This document shows positions 9,861 to 20,147 of a stretch of 64,000 bases of DNA, piece after piece. This DNA is from a bacterium (GTDB lineage: Bacteria > Orphanbacterota > Orphanbacteria > Orphanbacterales > Orphanbacteraceae): the NCBI GenBank assembly GCA_025782575.1, contig JALGYY010000004.1:62001-126000 (forward strand), given 5' to 3'. Numbering within the stretch: position 1 is the first letter of the stretch; the number at the start of each line of letters is the position of its first letter. The position numbers were made by a program, and so were the translations under genes. The notes beneath the pieces were generated by a model. That model had not been told where the DNA came from and made no database searches. It saw only the letters and a program-made list of their open reading frames with translations.

Positions 9861-10673
9861 ATGGGTGCATTTTCATTTCAACACTGGTCGACTTCGCGAG
9901 AGGGGAGCACCATTCTCCTCATCCACGGGTTTACAGGGAACGCCGAAAGCTGGCGCCGCGTGGCGAGCTATCTCGGGAACGATAAGACGATCATCGCAGT
10001 CAACCTGCCGGGCCACCACCCGACTACACCGAACACTACAGAGCCCGAATCGTTCGTCGAGGCGATTGACGATCTCGCGGATACTCTGCGGTCGGGCGGA
10101 CAGACCGCGCTTCATGTCGCGGGCTATTCCCTCGGCGGCCGTGTGGCGCTCGGTCTTGCGGTTCGTCATCCGAACCTCGTTCGATGTGCCACATTGATCG
10201 GCGTAAACCCCGGCCTTCGGACATCGGAAGAGCGGCGCGCACGACTGGCGATGGAGCAAGGTTGGATCGACAAGCTTGAAGCGGAAGGGATGAAATCATT
10301 CGTGAGCGGCTGGGAAGAGATGCCGATCTTCGCGACTCAGGTCGACCTCCCCAGTGAGACTCGCGACGAGCAGCGAAAAGTCCGGCTCGGCCACTCACCG
10401 GAAGCGCTCGCCAAGTCGATTCGTGTTTTCGGTCTCGGCGCCATGCCGAACTACTGGCCCGTCCTTGCTGATCTTCCGATGCCGCATTCGTTCGTCGCCG
10501 GCGAGAAAGATACGAAGTTCGCCGCCATTGCCCGCAAAGTTGCAATCGAAGCGCCGGATGCTACGGCGCAGATCGTTCATGGCGCGGGCCATAATGTCGT
10601 GCTTGAAGAACCGGAAATCGTGGCGAGTATGATCGCCCTCCAGTGCAAACCGAGAAAGACAGTCCGTTCCTGA
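9861..10673 (+). CDS. menH: Alpha/beta hydrolase, SHCHC synthase MenH-like
   Basis: '[15 protein letters not shown]', '[10 protein letters not shown]', catalytic '[12 protein letters not shown]'; position between menD and menB. Confidence 0.85.
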   Translation: MGAFSFQHWSTSREGSTILLIHGFTGNAESWRRVASYLGNDKTIIAVNLPGHHPTTPNTTEPESFVEAIDDLADTLRSGGQTALHVAGYSLGGRVALGLAVRHPNLVRCATLIGVNPGLRTSEERRARLAMEQGWIDKLEAEGMKSFVSGWEEMPIFATQVDLPSETRDEQRKVRLGHSPEALAKSIRVFGLGAMPNYWPVLADLPMPHSFVAGEKDTKFAAIARKVAIEAPDATAQIVHGAGHNVVLEEPEIVASMIALQCKPRKTVRS

Positions 10674-10698
10674 TCGGCGGCTCTGCCCGCCACCACCC

Positions 10699-11541
10699 TT
10701 GGAGAGGAACCACTCGATGGGTAGCGTGACCTGGGAGCAGGCTCCCGGATTTGAAGACATCCGCTATGAAAAGTCGGCCGACGGGATCGCGAAGATCACG
10801 ATATGCAGGCCGGAGGTGCGAAACGCATTCCGTCCGAGTACCGTGACGGAAATGATTCGCGCGTTCGACGATGCACGCGACGATTCGAATGTCGGCGTCA
10901 TTATCTTGACGGGAGAGGGGGAACTCGCCTTCTGTTCCGGCGGCGATCAGAGCATCCGGGGGGATGCGGGATACATCGGATCGGACGGCGTACCGCGACT
11001 GAATGTCCTCGACCTGCAGCGCCGGATTCGCACGATTCCCAAAGCTGTCATTGCCATGGTCGCCGGTTACGCTATCGGCGGCGGCCATGTGCTTCACCTG
11101 ATGTGCGATCTTACGATTGCCGCCGACAACGCCCGCTTCGGACAGACCGGCCCGAAAGTCGGGAGCTTTGACGGCGGTTACGGCGCATCGTACATGGCCC
11201 GCATTGTGGGCCAGAAGAAAGCGCGGGAAATCTGGTTTCTCTGCAGACAGTACGATGCGAAGCAGGCGCTCGACATGGGTCTCGTAAACTGTGTGGTGCC
11301 GTATGAACAGCTTGAGGAAGAGACGGTGAAGTGGGCGAGAGAGATTCTGCAGAACAGCCCGATGGCGATTCGCTGTTTGAAATCAGCGCTGAACGCCGAC
11401 TGTGACGGCCAGGCGGGATTACAGGAACTCGCCGGAAACGCCACGCTCCTCTTTTATATGACCGAAGAGGGGCAGGAAGGACGGAACGCGTTCAATGAAA
11501 AGCGGAAACCGGACTTCAGCAAGTTCGAGCGGTACCCTTAG
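10699..11541 (+). CDS. menB: 1,4-dihydroxy-2-naphthoyl-CoA synthase
   Basis: Crotonase fold with MenB hallmarks '[11 protein letters not shown]', '[38 protein letters not shown]'. Confidence 0.95.
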   Translation: MERNHSMGSVTWEQAPGFEDIRYEKSADGIAKITICRPEVRNAFRPSTVTEMIRAFDDARDDSNVGVIILTGEGELAFCSGGDQSIRGDAGYIGSDGVPRLNVLDLQRRIRTIPKAVIAMVAGYAIGGGHVLHLMCDLTIAADNARFGQTGPKVGSFDGGYGASYMARIVGQKKAREIWFLCRQYDAKQALDMGLVNCVVPYEQLEEETVKWAREILQNSPMAIRCLKSALNADCDGQAGLQELAGNATLLFYMTEEGQEGRNAFNEKRKPDFSKFERYP

Positions 11542-12448
11542 CCCGCCTGTCGCGACGGGAATCCGGCCAGGTTCGGTTTCGGCCTGGATCCTGGGCGCAC
11601 GGCTCCGTACATTAACCGCGGCCGCCGCCCCTGTTCTGGTCGGCACGGCCTGCGCATGGCAGATCGGCTCGTTTCATTTCGGACCCGCATTCGCTGCTCT
11701 CCTGGGCTCTCTCTTCATCCAGATCGGAACCAACTTCGCCAACGACTATTCAGACTTCAAGAAGGGTGCCGACACGAACGACCGGATCGGCCCCGTAAGG
11801 GTCACCCAGAGCGCACTCCTGAAACCGACCGAGGTCAAATCGGGCATGATCGCCTGTTTCGGGGCGGCCACGGTGTGCGGCGCCTATCTGGCAACCATCG
11901 CCGGTTGGCCGGTAATCGCAATCGGTGTGCTCAGCATTCTATCAGGCTACGCCTATACCGGCGGCCCGCTCCCTCTCGGCTACAACGGCCTCGGCGATCT
12001 CTTTGTCTTTCTGTTCTTCGGATTTGTTGCGGTCTGCGGAACGGTTTTCGTGCAGGCGCTATCGGTTCCCATGATTGCGGTAGCCGCATCCATACCGATC
12101 GGTTCGCTTGCCACCAACATTCTTGTGGTAAACAACGTCAGGGATTGCGAAACGGACCGGCGGGCCGGAAAGGGCACGCTCCCCGCTCGCCTCGGCCGGG
12201 GCTTTGGTCGATCCCAATACGTCGCCCTTCTCATCGTGGCAGCGCTTACTCCGCTCTGGTTCGCTCTTGCCGGGCTCCGCTCACCGTGGACCGCGCTTCC
12301 TCTGCTTGCTATTCCGCTCGCCGTTCCCGCCGCACGAGCCGTACTCACCAGAACGGACGGGCCGACATTGAACGATGCGCTCACTCGAACAGCGAAGCTG
12401 CTGTTTGTTTTCGGGATACTTCTGTCAGTCGGGATTGTGTTGGCCTGA
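11495..12448 (+). CDS. menA: 1,4-dihydroxy-2-naphthoate prenyltransferase
   Basis: UbiA family: '[21 protein letters not shown]', '[26 protein letters not shown]', '[17 protein letters not shown]'. Confidence 0.93.
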   Translation: MKSGNRTSASSSGTLSPPVATGIRPGSVSAWILGARLRTLTAAAAPVLVGTACAWQIGSFHFGPAFAALLGSLFIQIGTNFANDYSDFKKGADTNDRIGPVRVTQSALLKPTEVKSGMIACFGAATVCGAYLATIAGWPVIAIGVLSILSGYAYTGGPLPLGYNGLGDLFVFLFFGFVAVCGTVFVQALSVPMIAVAASIPIGSLATNILVVNNVRDCETDRRAGKGTLPARLGRGFGRSQYVALLIVAALTPLWFALAGLRSPWTALPLLAIPLAVPAARAVLTRTDGPTLNDALTRTAKLLFVFGILLSVGIVLA

Positions 12449-12458
12449 GGCGAGCAGG

Positions 12459-13364
12459 CTACGTCACGCTGAAGATCTGTTTGTCCTCGGCGAGAGTCTC
12501 TTGAACCGTTTCGGCGAGCGCCTCCAGGCGATCCGAATCGATCCCCAGAATCTTGTTTCCCGGCTCTTCCGAAAGATCGAGATCGGGGCGGCGCTCCGGG
12601 CCGATACAAAGCTTCGTGCAGAGAGAGTTGGCGAGCGAGATCACCGCGCAGAACTTGGGGTCGACCTTACCCTTCTCCGGGCAATGGTGATACTGGACCA
12701 CATCCTGTTGTATCGGGGCGAATTTCCACTTCTTGATAACAAGTCCGCCCACTTCGGCATGAGTAAATCCGAACGTATCCTGCTCCGCCTCCACAAAAGT
12801 GATCCCTTCATTGAAGACTCTGGCCACGATCAATTCGTAGTCCTCACAACTGTTCTTGTCGAGAACGACCTTGCCGATGTCATGAAGCAGACCGCCGACA
12901 AAAGCCGCTTCCGGATCCGGGTAAGCTTCGATCCCGGCAATCAGCTTGGAAGTGACAGCAACCGAAAGAGAGTGCTCCCACAGGATTTTATCTTTGAAAG
13001 ATGATTTCTTTGACGCAAATAGCGGGCCTGCGGAGCTGGCAATTACGAGAGAGTTGAGAGTGCGGAGACCGAGAATCGCTACTGCCTGATGAATCGAGGT
13101 GACCGAGCTGCGCAGGCCGTAGGCGGCGGAGTTCGCGATCTTGAGTACTCGGGCGGCAAGCGCCTGATCCTTCATGATCACCTTCTCCAGATCAGCCGCA
13201 CTCGTATCGGAATCGGAAACCATCTGCATGACCCGAGAGGCTACCTGGGGGAGGGCGGGCAGGTCCCCTGTCTTTCGAGCAATATCCACCAATTGATCCA
13301 CAATCGTCTCCGTTCTATTCTGACTACTCTTTCTTCTTATCGGCGAAAACCTCATAGATAGCAA
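12459..13364 (-). CDS. HDOD domain protein
   Basis: 'DLPALPQVASRVMQMVSD...AADLEKVIMKDQALAARVLKIANSAAYG...SIHQAVAILGLRTLNSLVIA'; GGLLHDIGKVVLD. Confidence 0.85.
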   Translation of the reverse strand: MLSMRFSPIRRKSSQNRTETIVDQLVDIARKTGDLPALPQVASRVMQMVSDSDTSAADLEKVIMKDQALAARVLKIANSAAYGLRSSVTSIHQAVAILGLRTLNSLVIASSAGPLFASKKSSFKDKILWEHSLSVAVTSKLIAGIEAYPDPEAAFVGGLLHDIGKVVLDKNSCEDYELIVARVFNEGITFVEAEQDTFGFTHAEVGGLVIKKWKFAPIQQDVVQYHHCPEKGKVDPKFCAVISLANSLCTKLCIGPERRPDLDLSEEPGNKILGIDSDRLEALAETVQETLAEDKQIFSVT

Positions 13365-13555
13365 GCGGTTCAGGTGGCTCCGCTGACAGGCGTGGGAACC
13401 CTGAAGTCAGGCTGGGAAATGCGAGGAACCGGGGGGAACGCACGAGACCATAGGTCTGGTGTACGGAGTAGGTGCGGCGGAGTTCACGTGGGAGACTGTA
13501 CAGTTTCTCGAGGTGGCGCGGGCGGTGGTTGACGAGATCATGCTACTATGACCTC

Positions 13556-14635
13556 ATGAAGATCACCGGCATCGATGTCTTTAGAGTAGCGGGGGAACTC
13601 GCCCGGCCCGCCTGGAACTCACAAGAGGAATGGACTTCCCGCGAAGGTTGGTTGCTCCGGCTTCGTGACGAAACCGGTATTATGGGGCAGGGAGAAGCAT
13701 CTCCTCTACCCGGCTACTCCCCCGATCTCCCTGGAAAACCGGAAGAGACATTGCGAGCCCTGATCCCGGACAGTTTCCCCGAATTTAATCTCAATGACCC
13801 GGTTCCCGAGCAGGTACGGTCCTGCCTGTCACTCGTCGACATGAATACACCGTCGGCGGTTTTTGCTCTCGAAACGGCGCTCTTCGACATTGCGGGTCAG
13901 CGACTCGGCGTTCCGGTGTCACAGTTGGTCAATCCCGATCCCCAGACTGAACCGATCCCGCTTGCCGCGCTTATCGACGGGCGATCGGCCGAAGAATCGC
14001 TTACCCAGGCGTCCGAGGCGTGGGACCGCGGCATACGAACCATGAAGCTCAAGATCGGCCGGGCCGGTCTTTTTGACGATGAGTTGGCGCTTCTTCAAGC
14101 GCTTCGAAAAAAGTTCGGCGGGGAGCTGGCGATTCGGGCTGACGCAAACGGAGCGTGGAAGCTCGAAGAAGCGGGAGAAAGACTGAAGGCCCTCGCCGCG
14201 ATCGAGCCGGAGTTCGTCGAGCAACCGGTCGTACCGTACCTGTTGATGAAACTGGGCGAATCGCCAGTCATTGTAGCTGCCGATGAAACCGTGATGATCC
14301 CGGCAGCGGTCGACAGGATGTCATCTGTAAAAGCATGCCGCATTCTCGTGCTGAAACCGATGGCGCTGGGCGGAATCCTACGAACTCACCGCCTTGCGAA
14401 AATCGCACAGGCGCGGAAGTACGGCATGGTCATCTCCCATCTTTTCGACGGACCGGTGGCGCTTGCCGCTTCGATCGCTCTTGCCCACTCGCTTCCCGTG
14501 CCCCCCCTGGCGTGCGGCCTCGCCCGTCACGCCGGTCTCTCCATCTGGCCGGAGATCGAAGTGCCCGGCCTGGAAGACAATCGAATCGTGTTCACCGGTA
14601 AACCGGGCCTCGGAATTCCGGCGCTGGACGTCTAA
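13556..14635 (+). CDS. menC: o-succinylbenzoate synthase
   Basis: Enolase superfamily: 'MKLKIGRAG', 'AIRADANGAW', 'EQPV', 'ADETV', 'KPMALGG'; start ATG 13556 preferred. Confidence 0.9.
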   Translation: MKITGIDVFRVAGELARPAWNSQEEWTSREGWLLRLRDETGIMGQGEASPLPGYSPDLPGKPEETLRALIPDSFPEFNLNDPVPEQVRSCLSLVDMNTPSAVFALETALFDIAGQRLGVPVSQLVNPDPQTEPIPLAALIDGRSAEESLTQASEAWDRGIRTMKLKIGRAGLFDDELALLQALRKKFGGELAIRADANGAWKLEEAGERLKALAAIEPEFVEQPVVPYLLMKLGESPVIVAADETVMIPAAVDRMSSVKACRILVLKPMALGGILRTHRLAKIAQARKYGMVISHLFDGPVALAASIALAHSLPVPPLACGLARHAGLSIWPEIEVPGLEDNRIVFTGKPGLGIPALDV

Positions 14636-14650
14636 TCGTGCGAGCCCGTC

Positions 14651-16006
14651 ATGAATGAGAACCCCCTGTCGATCGCCAAGGCGGCGGAAGAGACGCCCGA
14701 CCGTATCTCGATCATCATCGATGAAAAAAGCTACACATTCGCTGACATTGCCGCACTTGTCGAACCGGTAGCAGCGGATTTATCCGGGCAGGCTGACAAG
14801 AGCTCGCCGTCACCGATCGTCGGCCGGAACGATCTGGACACGCTGATCCGACTTTACGCACTGTTCGAAATACGCACGCCGGCGTTATTGCTGCACCCCC
14901 GATGGTCGGCGGAAGAAACCGGCCGAGCACAGTCGTCTGTTGAACTCGGCCCGCGGGAAAACGGCCGATCCTACCCGGCGCCCGCTGTAATCCTGTTTAC
15001 ATCAGGCACGACCGGCGCCCCGAGGGGAGTCGCCCTAAGCGCATCGGCACTCGTCGTATCGGCAGCGGCAAGCGAAGAAAATCTCGGCTGGGAGGAGAAC
15101 GATTCCTGGCTTCTTTCGCTCCCCGTTGCACATGTCGGTGGTCTGTCGATCATAACGCGATCGCTTCTCGGAAGACGTGTCGTTGTGCTTGCCGATTGCC
15201 GGAATGCAGACGGCATTCTTTCTGCAATTGAACGCCATCAGGTGACACTGCTATCACTCGTGCCGACCATGCTCCGTCGGATACTTGAATGCGCTCCCGA
15301 AAAGTCGGCTCCTTCATCTCTGCGCGCGATCCTTCTCGGGGGTGGCCCGATTCCATCCGGACTGATCGACGAGGCTGTAGACAGGCGCTTCCCGCTTCTC
15401 GCGACTTACGGGATGACGGAAACCTGTTCCCAGATTGCTACCCAGCCGTATGCCGAACGATTGTCGGCTCGACCTGTCGGAGCTCCTCTGCTGCCGGGGA
15501 TAGAGGCGCGTATCGAAAACGGCCGAATCGAGGTGCGCGGCAAAATGCTGATGGACGGTTACCTGTCTCAAGATATGCAGGCCCGATCCATTGACGATGA
15601 CGGATGGTTTGCCACAGACGATTCAGGAACGATCGACAATGGGGGACGACTTCATGTTCTGGGGCGGACTGACGAGGTGATCATAACCGGCGGCGAGAAC
15701 GTGAATGCAATCGAAGTGGAGCGGGCGATCCTGGGGCACACTCTCGTAAAATCCGTTTGCGTTTTCGGCCAACCGGACAAGGAGTGGGGCGAAGTGGTTT
15801 GCGCGGCGATCGTTCCGCACCACCTGGGCGCTCCGCCCGATCATACCGAGCTCAATCGTTATCTTTCGAAGCGCCTGGCCGGCTTCAAGAAGCCGCGCTA
15901 CATCGCGTTTGTGGACTCACTCCCGGAAAACGAGACCGGTGGTATCAACAGACTGAAGAGTGCCGAAAAAGCCGCGCCTTACCTGACGCCATTGCCTCGG
16001 AAGTGA
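14651..16006 (+). CDS. menE: o-succinylbenzoate--CoA ligase
   Basis: AMP-binding 'ILFTSGTTGAPRGVALS', 'ATYGMTETCSQIAT', 'GWFATDDSG', 'GRTDEVIITGGENVNA'. Confidence 0.93.
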   Translation: MNENPLSIAKAAEETPDRISIIIDEKSYTFADIAALVEPVAADLSGQADKSSPSPIVGRNDLDTLIRLYALFEIRTPALLLHPRWSAEETGRAQSSVELGPRENGRSYPAPAVILFTSGTTGAPRGVALSASALVVSAAASEENLGWEENDSWLLSLPVAHVGGLSIITRSLLGRRVVVLADCRNADGILSAIERHQVTLLSLVPTMLRRILECAPEKSAPSSLRAILLGGGPIPSGLIDEAVDRRFPLLATYGMTETCSQIATQPYAERLSARPVGAPLLPGIEARIENGRIEVRGKMLMDGYLSQDMQARSIDDDGWFATDDSGTIDNGGRLHVLGRTDEVIITGGENVNAIEVERAILGHTLVKSVCVFGQPDKEWGEVVCAAIVPHHLGAPPDHTELNRYLSKRLAGFKKPRYIAFVDSLPENETGGINRLKSAEKAAPYLTPLPRK

Positions 16007-16039
16007 CTTAGAATCGCACCAGAACGATCGTGAATCATT

Positions 16040-16630
16040 TTATTTTTTCCTGCAAACCAGAAGCCCCTTGCCGACAGGGACAACAATCGCATCCACTCTG
16101 TCATCAACTTGAGCCTGGTCCAGCATGAGACGGAGCTCCGTCTTGTGGCTGATGGCGTTATCAGCTACTAGGATACCGCCGCTCACCATTCGAGGAACAA
16201 CCGCTTCGTAGCAATCTGAATAGACTTCCTTTTCCACGTCGAGAAAGCAAAAGGAGACATCTTCGTAGCCAGCCAGATGATCGAGCGCATTACCTCGAAC
16301 GAGGTCGATAATATCTTCGTCGCCGCTCAACTCGAACGTCTGGAGGGCGATCTCCGCTTTCTCTTCAAGCACCTCGAAGGTCGTGAGTTTTCGCCCCCTT
16401 AGACGGCAGGCCAATGCGAGCCAGAGAGTGGAGTAGCCTGCGCTTGTCCCTATCTCGAGGTACTGACCGGCGGGCGCACCGGCCGCGAGGAGTGCAATGA
16501 ATTTTCCCGTTTCGGCGGGAATCTGACGAAGTCGACTCAGGCGAGGCGTGCCGTCAGCGCGGTCTTTGGTGTCGATCTCTTCGAGATATTTCATGCGCGC
16601 CAGAGTCGGTTTCGGTATGTCGTGGAACAT
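16040..16630 (-). CDS. O-methyltransferase (class I SAM-dependent)
   Basis: '[24 protein letters not shown]', '[33 protein letters not shown]'. Confidence 0.8.
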   Translation of the reverse strand: MFHDIPKPTLARMKYLEEIDTKDRADGTPRLSRLRQIPAETGKFIALLAAGAPAGQYLEIGTSAGYSTLWLALACRLRGRKLTTFEVLEEKAEIALQTFELSGDEDIIDLVRGNALDHLAGYEDVSFCFLDVEKEVYSDCYEAVVPRMVSGGILVADNAISHKTELRLMLDQAQVDDRVDAIVVPVGKGLLVCRKK

Positions 16631-16643
16631 CTCGGTTGTTTTC

Positions 16644-17135
16644 CTATCGCCTGATCGGTGTAATCAGCAATGTGATAGCAATGATACACATCGCACCACC
16701 AGCTAACCATCGCCAAACCTGTATTGCATCAACGCCCGCAGATCCGGCCGAAGCCCCCGGACGGACAATGCGGAAACCGAGCCGGGAATAGAACGGTCCG
16801 TTCCACTCGACCTCGCGAAAAGTCGATAACGTAACCGACGGGATCGCGTGGTCCTCAGCCCATTGACAGACCGTCCGGACAAGACTGGTCCCTGCTCCCC
16901 GCCTGCCGTGATCGGGGAGAACGGCCAGCTCCTTCAGATGAGCGAGGCCGTCCAGCATGAGTACCAGCGCAAAACCGATCACCTCACCCGATTGAGTCCT
17001 CGCAACCCAGAGTCGATTTTCTCTCCTGGCGGCCGAGAAGACCTCCTCGGAAGTAACTCGGCGTTCGATACTCTGCAGAAACGGCACATCCGACTCGGGA
17101 TTCGTCTCAATCCGAACCGTCAAAATGGATTTCAT
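16644..17135 (-). CDS. GNAT family N-acetyltransferase with C-terminal hydrophobic segment
   Basis: '[57 protein letters not shown]'; internal ATG at 17135 used, since the upstream part of the ORF overlaps another gene. Confidence 0.75.
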   Translation of the reverse strand: MKSILTVRIETNPESDVPFLQSIERRVTSEEVFSAARRENRLWVARTQSGEVIGFALVLMLDGLAHLKELAVLPDHGRRGAGTSLVRTVCQWAEDHAIPSVTLSTFREVEWNGPFYSRLGFRIVRPGASAGSAGVDAIQVWRWLAGGAMCIIAITLLITPIRR

Positions 17136-17235
17136 TCCGGCTTTCAATGCTTTGCACACGCGGTGCATTCCGTCCATCACGCGAGGAGACCGCGCTTCGA
17201 GATGCGGAAGTAATGTTGTTTTCTGATAGACGCCG

Positions 17236-17541
17236 TCAGTCAGGTTTCTCATCCAGGTCGAGCATTGTCCTCCAGACAGCGAGCCACTCACGACCGGCTG
17301 CTCGGTATCGCTTGCCGGCTCGTTCGTAGACCATTTCATATCGAAAACTGCTGACAGCTGTGTTTCCTGCGACATCGATTTGATGATCAAACTCGCGAAA
17401 ATCATGCATGGTCGCGTTCCGGAAAAAGTCGCGGAGCCCCGCAAGAAACCCCTCCCGTCCCTCAATACGACCCTCGAGCCATGCTCGATTGATCTCACGC
17501 ATTGCCGTTTCCACTTCCCCGACCTTCGAAACGCCTGCCAT
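17236..17541 (-). CDS. SnoaL/NTF2-like small protein
   Basis: MREINRAWLEGRIEGREGFLAGLRDFF...GREWLAVWRTMLDLDEKPD resembles DUF4440/SnoaL-type proteins. Confidence 0.55.
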   Translation of the reverse strand: MAGVSKVGEVETAMREINRAWLEGRIEGREGFLAGLRDFFRNATMHDFREFDHQIDVAGNTAVSSFRYEMVYERAGKRYRAAGREWLAVWRTMLDLDEKPD

Positions 17542-17544
17542 CTA

Positions 17545-18309
17545 CTACCCTCTTTCTCCAAAGCCGAATCGGTCGGTCGCAATCGCACGCCAGAGAGTTA
17601 CAATCATCAGGATCAGAGCCGCCACCAGGAACGGCACACTTCCTATCATACCTGCTTCCCCGCCCGTGAGCCAGAAGGGGCCATGGAACTCATAGCCTGA
17701 GAACACTCGACCTGTTAGATTCTCGTACCCGGCAACCGGCATCTGATAGACCACTTCTTCAAAGGTGTTCAATCCGAAGTGAAGACCACGGCGAACATGG
17801 GACGGCGCTCACCGATCACGCGGAGTACATACCCCCTGTCCTGAAGTTCTTCAGCAAGGGCGGCGATGCCGAAGTCGACCAGGTGGAAAAGTGCGAGGGG
17901 GAGGAATGCAGTCAACTGAGCGCCAGAGAACCTGATTGTGGCGGTGCCGGCGATGGCGTGCCCGACTACGATCGCCGAAACCACCAACCCGCCAAGGGCG
18001 AAGTATCCGGCGAACAGCCTCAGCCCGCGGCAGTTGAGATGTCAGCCCAGATAGTCAGAAACCTTCTTCTTCTCGAATCGTGCCGTGGCTACTCGCGTCG
18101 CGAATATCGCACCGGCGAGTACCAGAACGCTCCCGATCAGAGTGGTCCTATGGGAACCGATTGGAAACCAGACCCCACGCAAGAAGTGGTGCCAGCGCAA
18201 GACCCCAGAATGCAAGTACCCGCCACAGAGTTCGCAATCGGCTGTCTCGATTTCCCAGGAATCGCCTGCTCGAAATCAACTGTTCTTCCTCGGAACGATC
18301 ATCCGGCAC
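17545..18309 (-). pseudogene. Decayed CPBP (CAAX/Abi) family intramembrane protease
   Basis: Successive minus-strand segments in two frames: VPDDRSEEEQ...WGLVSNRFP // TLIGSVLVLAGAIFATRVATARFEKKKVSDYLG* ...IAALAEELQDRGYVLRVIGERRPMFAVVFTS // LNTFEEVVYQMPVAGYENL...; EExxxRG motif retained. Confidence 0.6.
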
Positions 18310-18446
18310 CCATATAGAGCACTACGTATCACTCGATCGGGGGTTTCATGGCCTTTCGGTGATCGAAGCTTCTTGACCTGTCGAATGGAGAGGGGGCGGG
18401 GCTCGATCCAGCTTCTCCTTGCAGATACACTGGTAATTCAATATGA

Positions 18447-18460
18447 TTAACCCAGGTTAA
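18447..18460. promoter_or_regulatory. Palindrome upstream of the di-heme/Rieske/porin/DtxR operon
   Basis: TTAACC-CA-GGTTAA, ending 16 bp before the GTG start at 18477. Confidence 0.45.
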
Positions 18461-18476
18461 ACAAGGAGATAAACCC

Positions 18477-19685
18477 GTGCTACTTCGAACCCTTCTGCTC
18501 TCCACCTGCCTGCTCGTTCTCACGACCGCCTGCGACACTCTGCTGACGGAAACTCCGCCGGCCGGTGATGATTTCGAGTCACCTTTTGACGATCTGCCCC
18601 CCGCCCTGAACGCCGCCTTCCTGGCGGGTGACGCAAACTTCGAGCGCCCTTTCAGCGTAAACGATGGCCTCGGCCCCCTGTTCAACAATGTTTCGTGCGC
18701 CGGCTGCCATCCGGGTGACGGCCGCGGCAGTCCGGAGCAGGCACTTTTCCGTTTCAGTCGCTCGGCAACCGATCTGGCCCTCGATCTGGGCGGTCCACAA
18801 TTGCAGGACAAAGCGATCCCGGGAATCATGCCGGAGGAGATACCTGCAGGGGTGAACGTCTCACTCCGACTGCCTCCACCCGTATTCGGGGTCGGGCTGA
18901 TAGAGGCGATCCCCGAAGAATCCATCCTGGCCAATGAAGATCCGGCCGACAACGATGGCGACGGTATTTCCGGTCGGGCAAACTGGGTCGGAGCCGCCGA
19001 GTTCGTGCCCGTCACGGAGATCGGCGGGGGTCCCGGACTGCAGCTCGGCCGGTTCGGCAGAAAGGCAAACGTCTCGAGCCTTGTGGGTCAGATCGTCGGA
19101 GCCTATCACCAGGACATGGGTATCACGAGCGACTTTCGACCCGAAGAAGACCTGAATCTGTCGGGCGGCGGATCCTCCATTGGAGACGATGTTCCCGATC
19201 CCGAGATTCCGGCTTCCACCGTTATGGAAACCGTGGTCTATGTCCGTCTGCTCGCCCCGCCGAAACCGGGGCCGTCCACGGATAATGTCGAACGAGGCCG
19301 CGATCGATTCATGAACTCGCTCAAGTGCGCATCCTGTCACGTGCCGATGATGAAAACCGGTCCGAATGATATCAGCGCACTGGACGAAGTTGACGTTCAC
19401 CTGTATTCCGATCTCCTGCTTCACGACATGGGGCCGGAGCTTGCGGATAACCGGGAGGACGGCTCCGCTTCCGGCACGGAATGGAAGACAGCACCGCTTT
19501 GGGGAACGCGAATCATCGAAGCGTTTTTGAATGGTCAATCGTTTTTCCTGCATGACGGGCGTGCGACTTCGATTCACGAAGCGATCGTGCTTCATGGCGG
19601 AGAGGCGGAGGCCTCCAGGAACGCGTATCTGGCACTTTCCGATGAAGAACGATCGACCGTAATCGACTTCGTAAAGAATCGATGA
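18477..19685 (+). CDS. Di-heme oxidoreductase (DHOR / DUF1111-like)
   Basis: Lipoprotein-like signal (LVLTTAC); CAGCHPGDGRG and CASCHVP heme motifs; 'FFLHDGRATSIHEAIVLHGGEAEASR'. Confidence 0.9.
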   Translation: MLLRTLLLSTCLLVLTTACDTLLTETPPAGDDFESPFDDLPPALNAAFLAGDANFERPFSVNDGLGPLFNNVSCAGCHPGDGRGSPEQALFRFSRSATDLALDLGGPQLQDKAIPGIMPEEIPAGVNVSLRLPPPVFGVGLIEAIPEESILANEDPADNDGDGISGRANWVGAAEFVPVTEIGGGPGLQLGRFGRKANVSSLVGQIVGAYHQDMGITSDFRPEEDLNLSGGGSSIGDDVPDPEIPASTVMETVVYVRLLAPPKPGPSTDNVERGRDRFMNSLKCASCHVPMMKTGPNDISALDEVDVHLYSDLLLHDMGPELADNREDGSASGTEWKTAPLWGTRIIEAFLNGQSFFLHDGRATSIHEAIVLHGGEAEASRNAYLALSDEERSTVIDFVKNR

Positions 19686-20137
19686 GGGAGCAAATGGACC
19701 TCTGTCTTTCACGGCGTCGGTTTCTCCGGTACTCCCTCGGCGCTCTGGCCGGACTCGGTCTCGTTCCGGGTTGCGCGACTCTTCCCGTGTACAGGATCGC
19801 AGAGGTAACCACGGAAGGTTTCACCATGCCACTTGACGATTTTGACGCCCTGGCAGGAGATAACGGTATTCTCTCCGTCGTTTCACCTGAATTCGAATCT
19901 TCCATCCTCCTGATCCGGCGGGAAGACGGTACGTTTCTGGCTCTCACTTCCAGATGTACCCACCAGGGATGCACAGTCAAACCCTCCCGATCTTTTCTGG
20001 TTTGCCCTTGCCACGGATCTACTTTCGACCTGAACGGCAAGGTCCTTCGCGGCCCGGCACGCACGCCCCTCCCCCGGTTTTCGGCGACGATTCAGAGCGA
20101 CTTGATCGAGGTTCGCCTTACCGAATTTCTGAAATGA
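19682..20137 (+). CDS. Rieske [2Fe-2S] protein, Tat-type signal
   Basis: SRRRFLRYSLGALAGLGLVPGC; CTHQGC...CPCHGSTFDLNGKV. Confidence 0.9.
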   Translation: MREQMDLCLSRRRFLRYSLGALAGLGLVPGCATLPVYRIAEVTTEGFTMPLDDFDALAGDNGILSVVSPEFESSILLIRREDGTFLALTSRCTHQGCTVKPSRSFLVCPCHGSTFDLNGKVLRGPARTPLPRFSATIQSDLIEVRLTEFLK

Positions 20138-20147
20138 GGATGTCACT

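Noticed and set aside
12375-13004. 209-aa plus-strand ORF opposite the HDOD gene
   Set aside because: Antisense shadow ORF; the HDOD translation has clear motifs.
17138-17588. N-terminal extension of the GNAT ORF 16644-17588
   Set aside because: Overlaps a better-supported NTF2-like gene in another frame and shows no domain; internal ATG at 17135 preferred.
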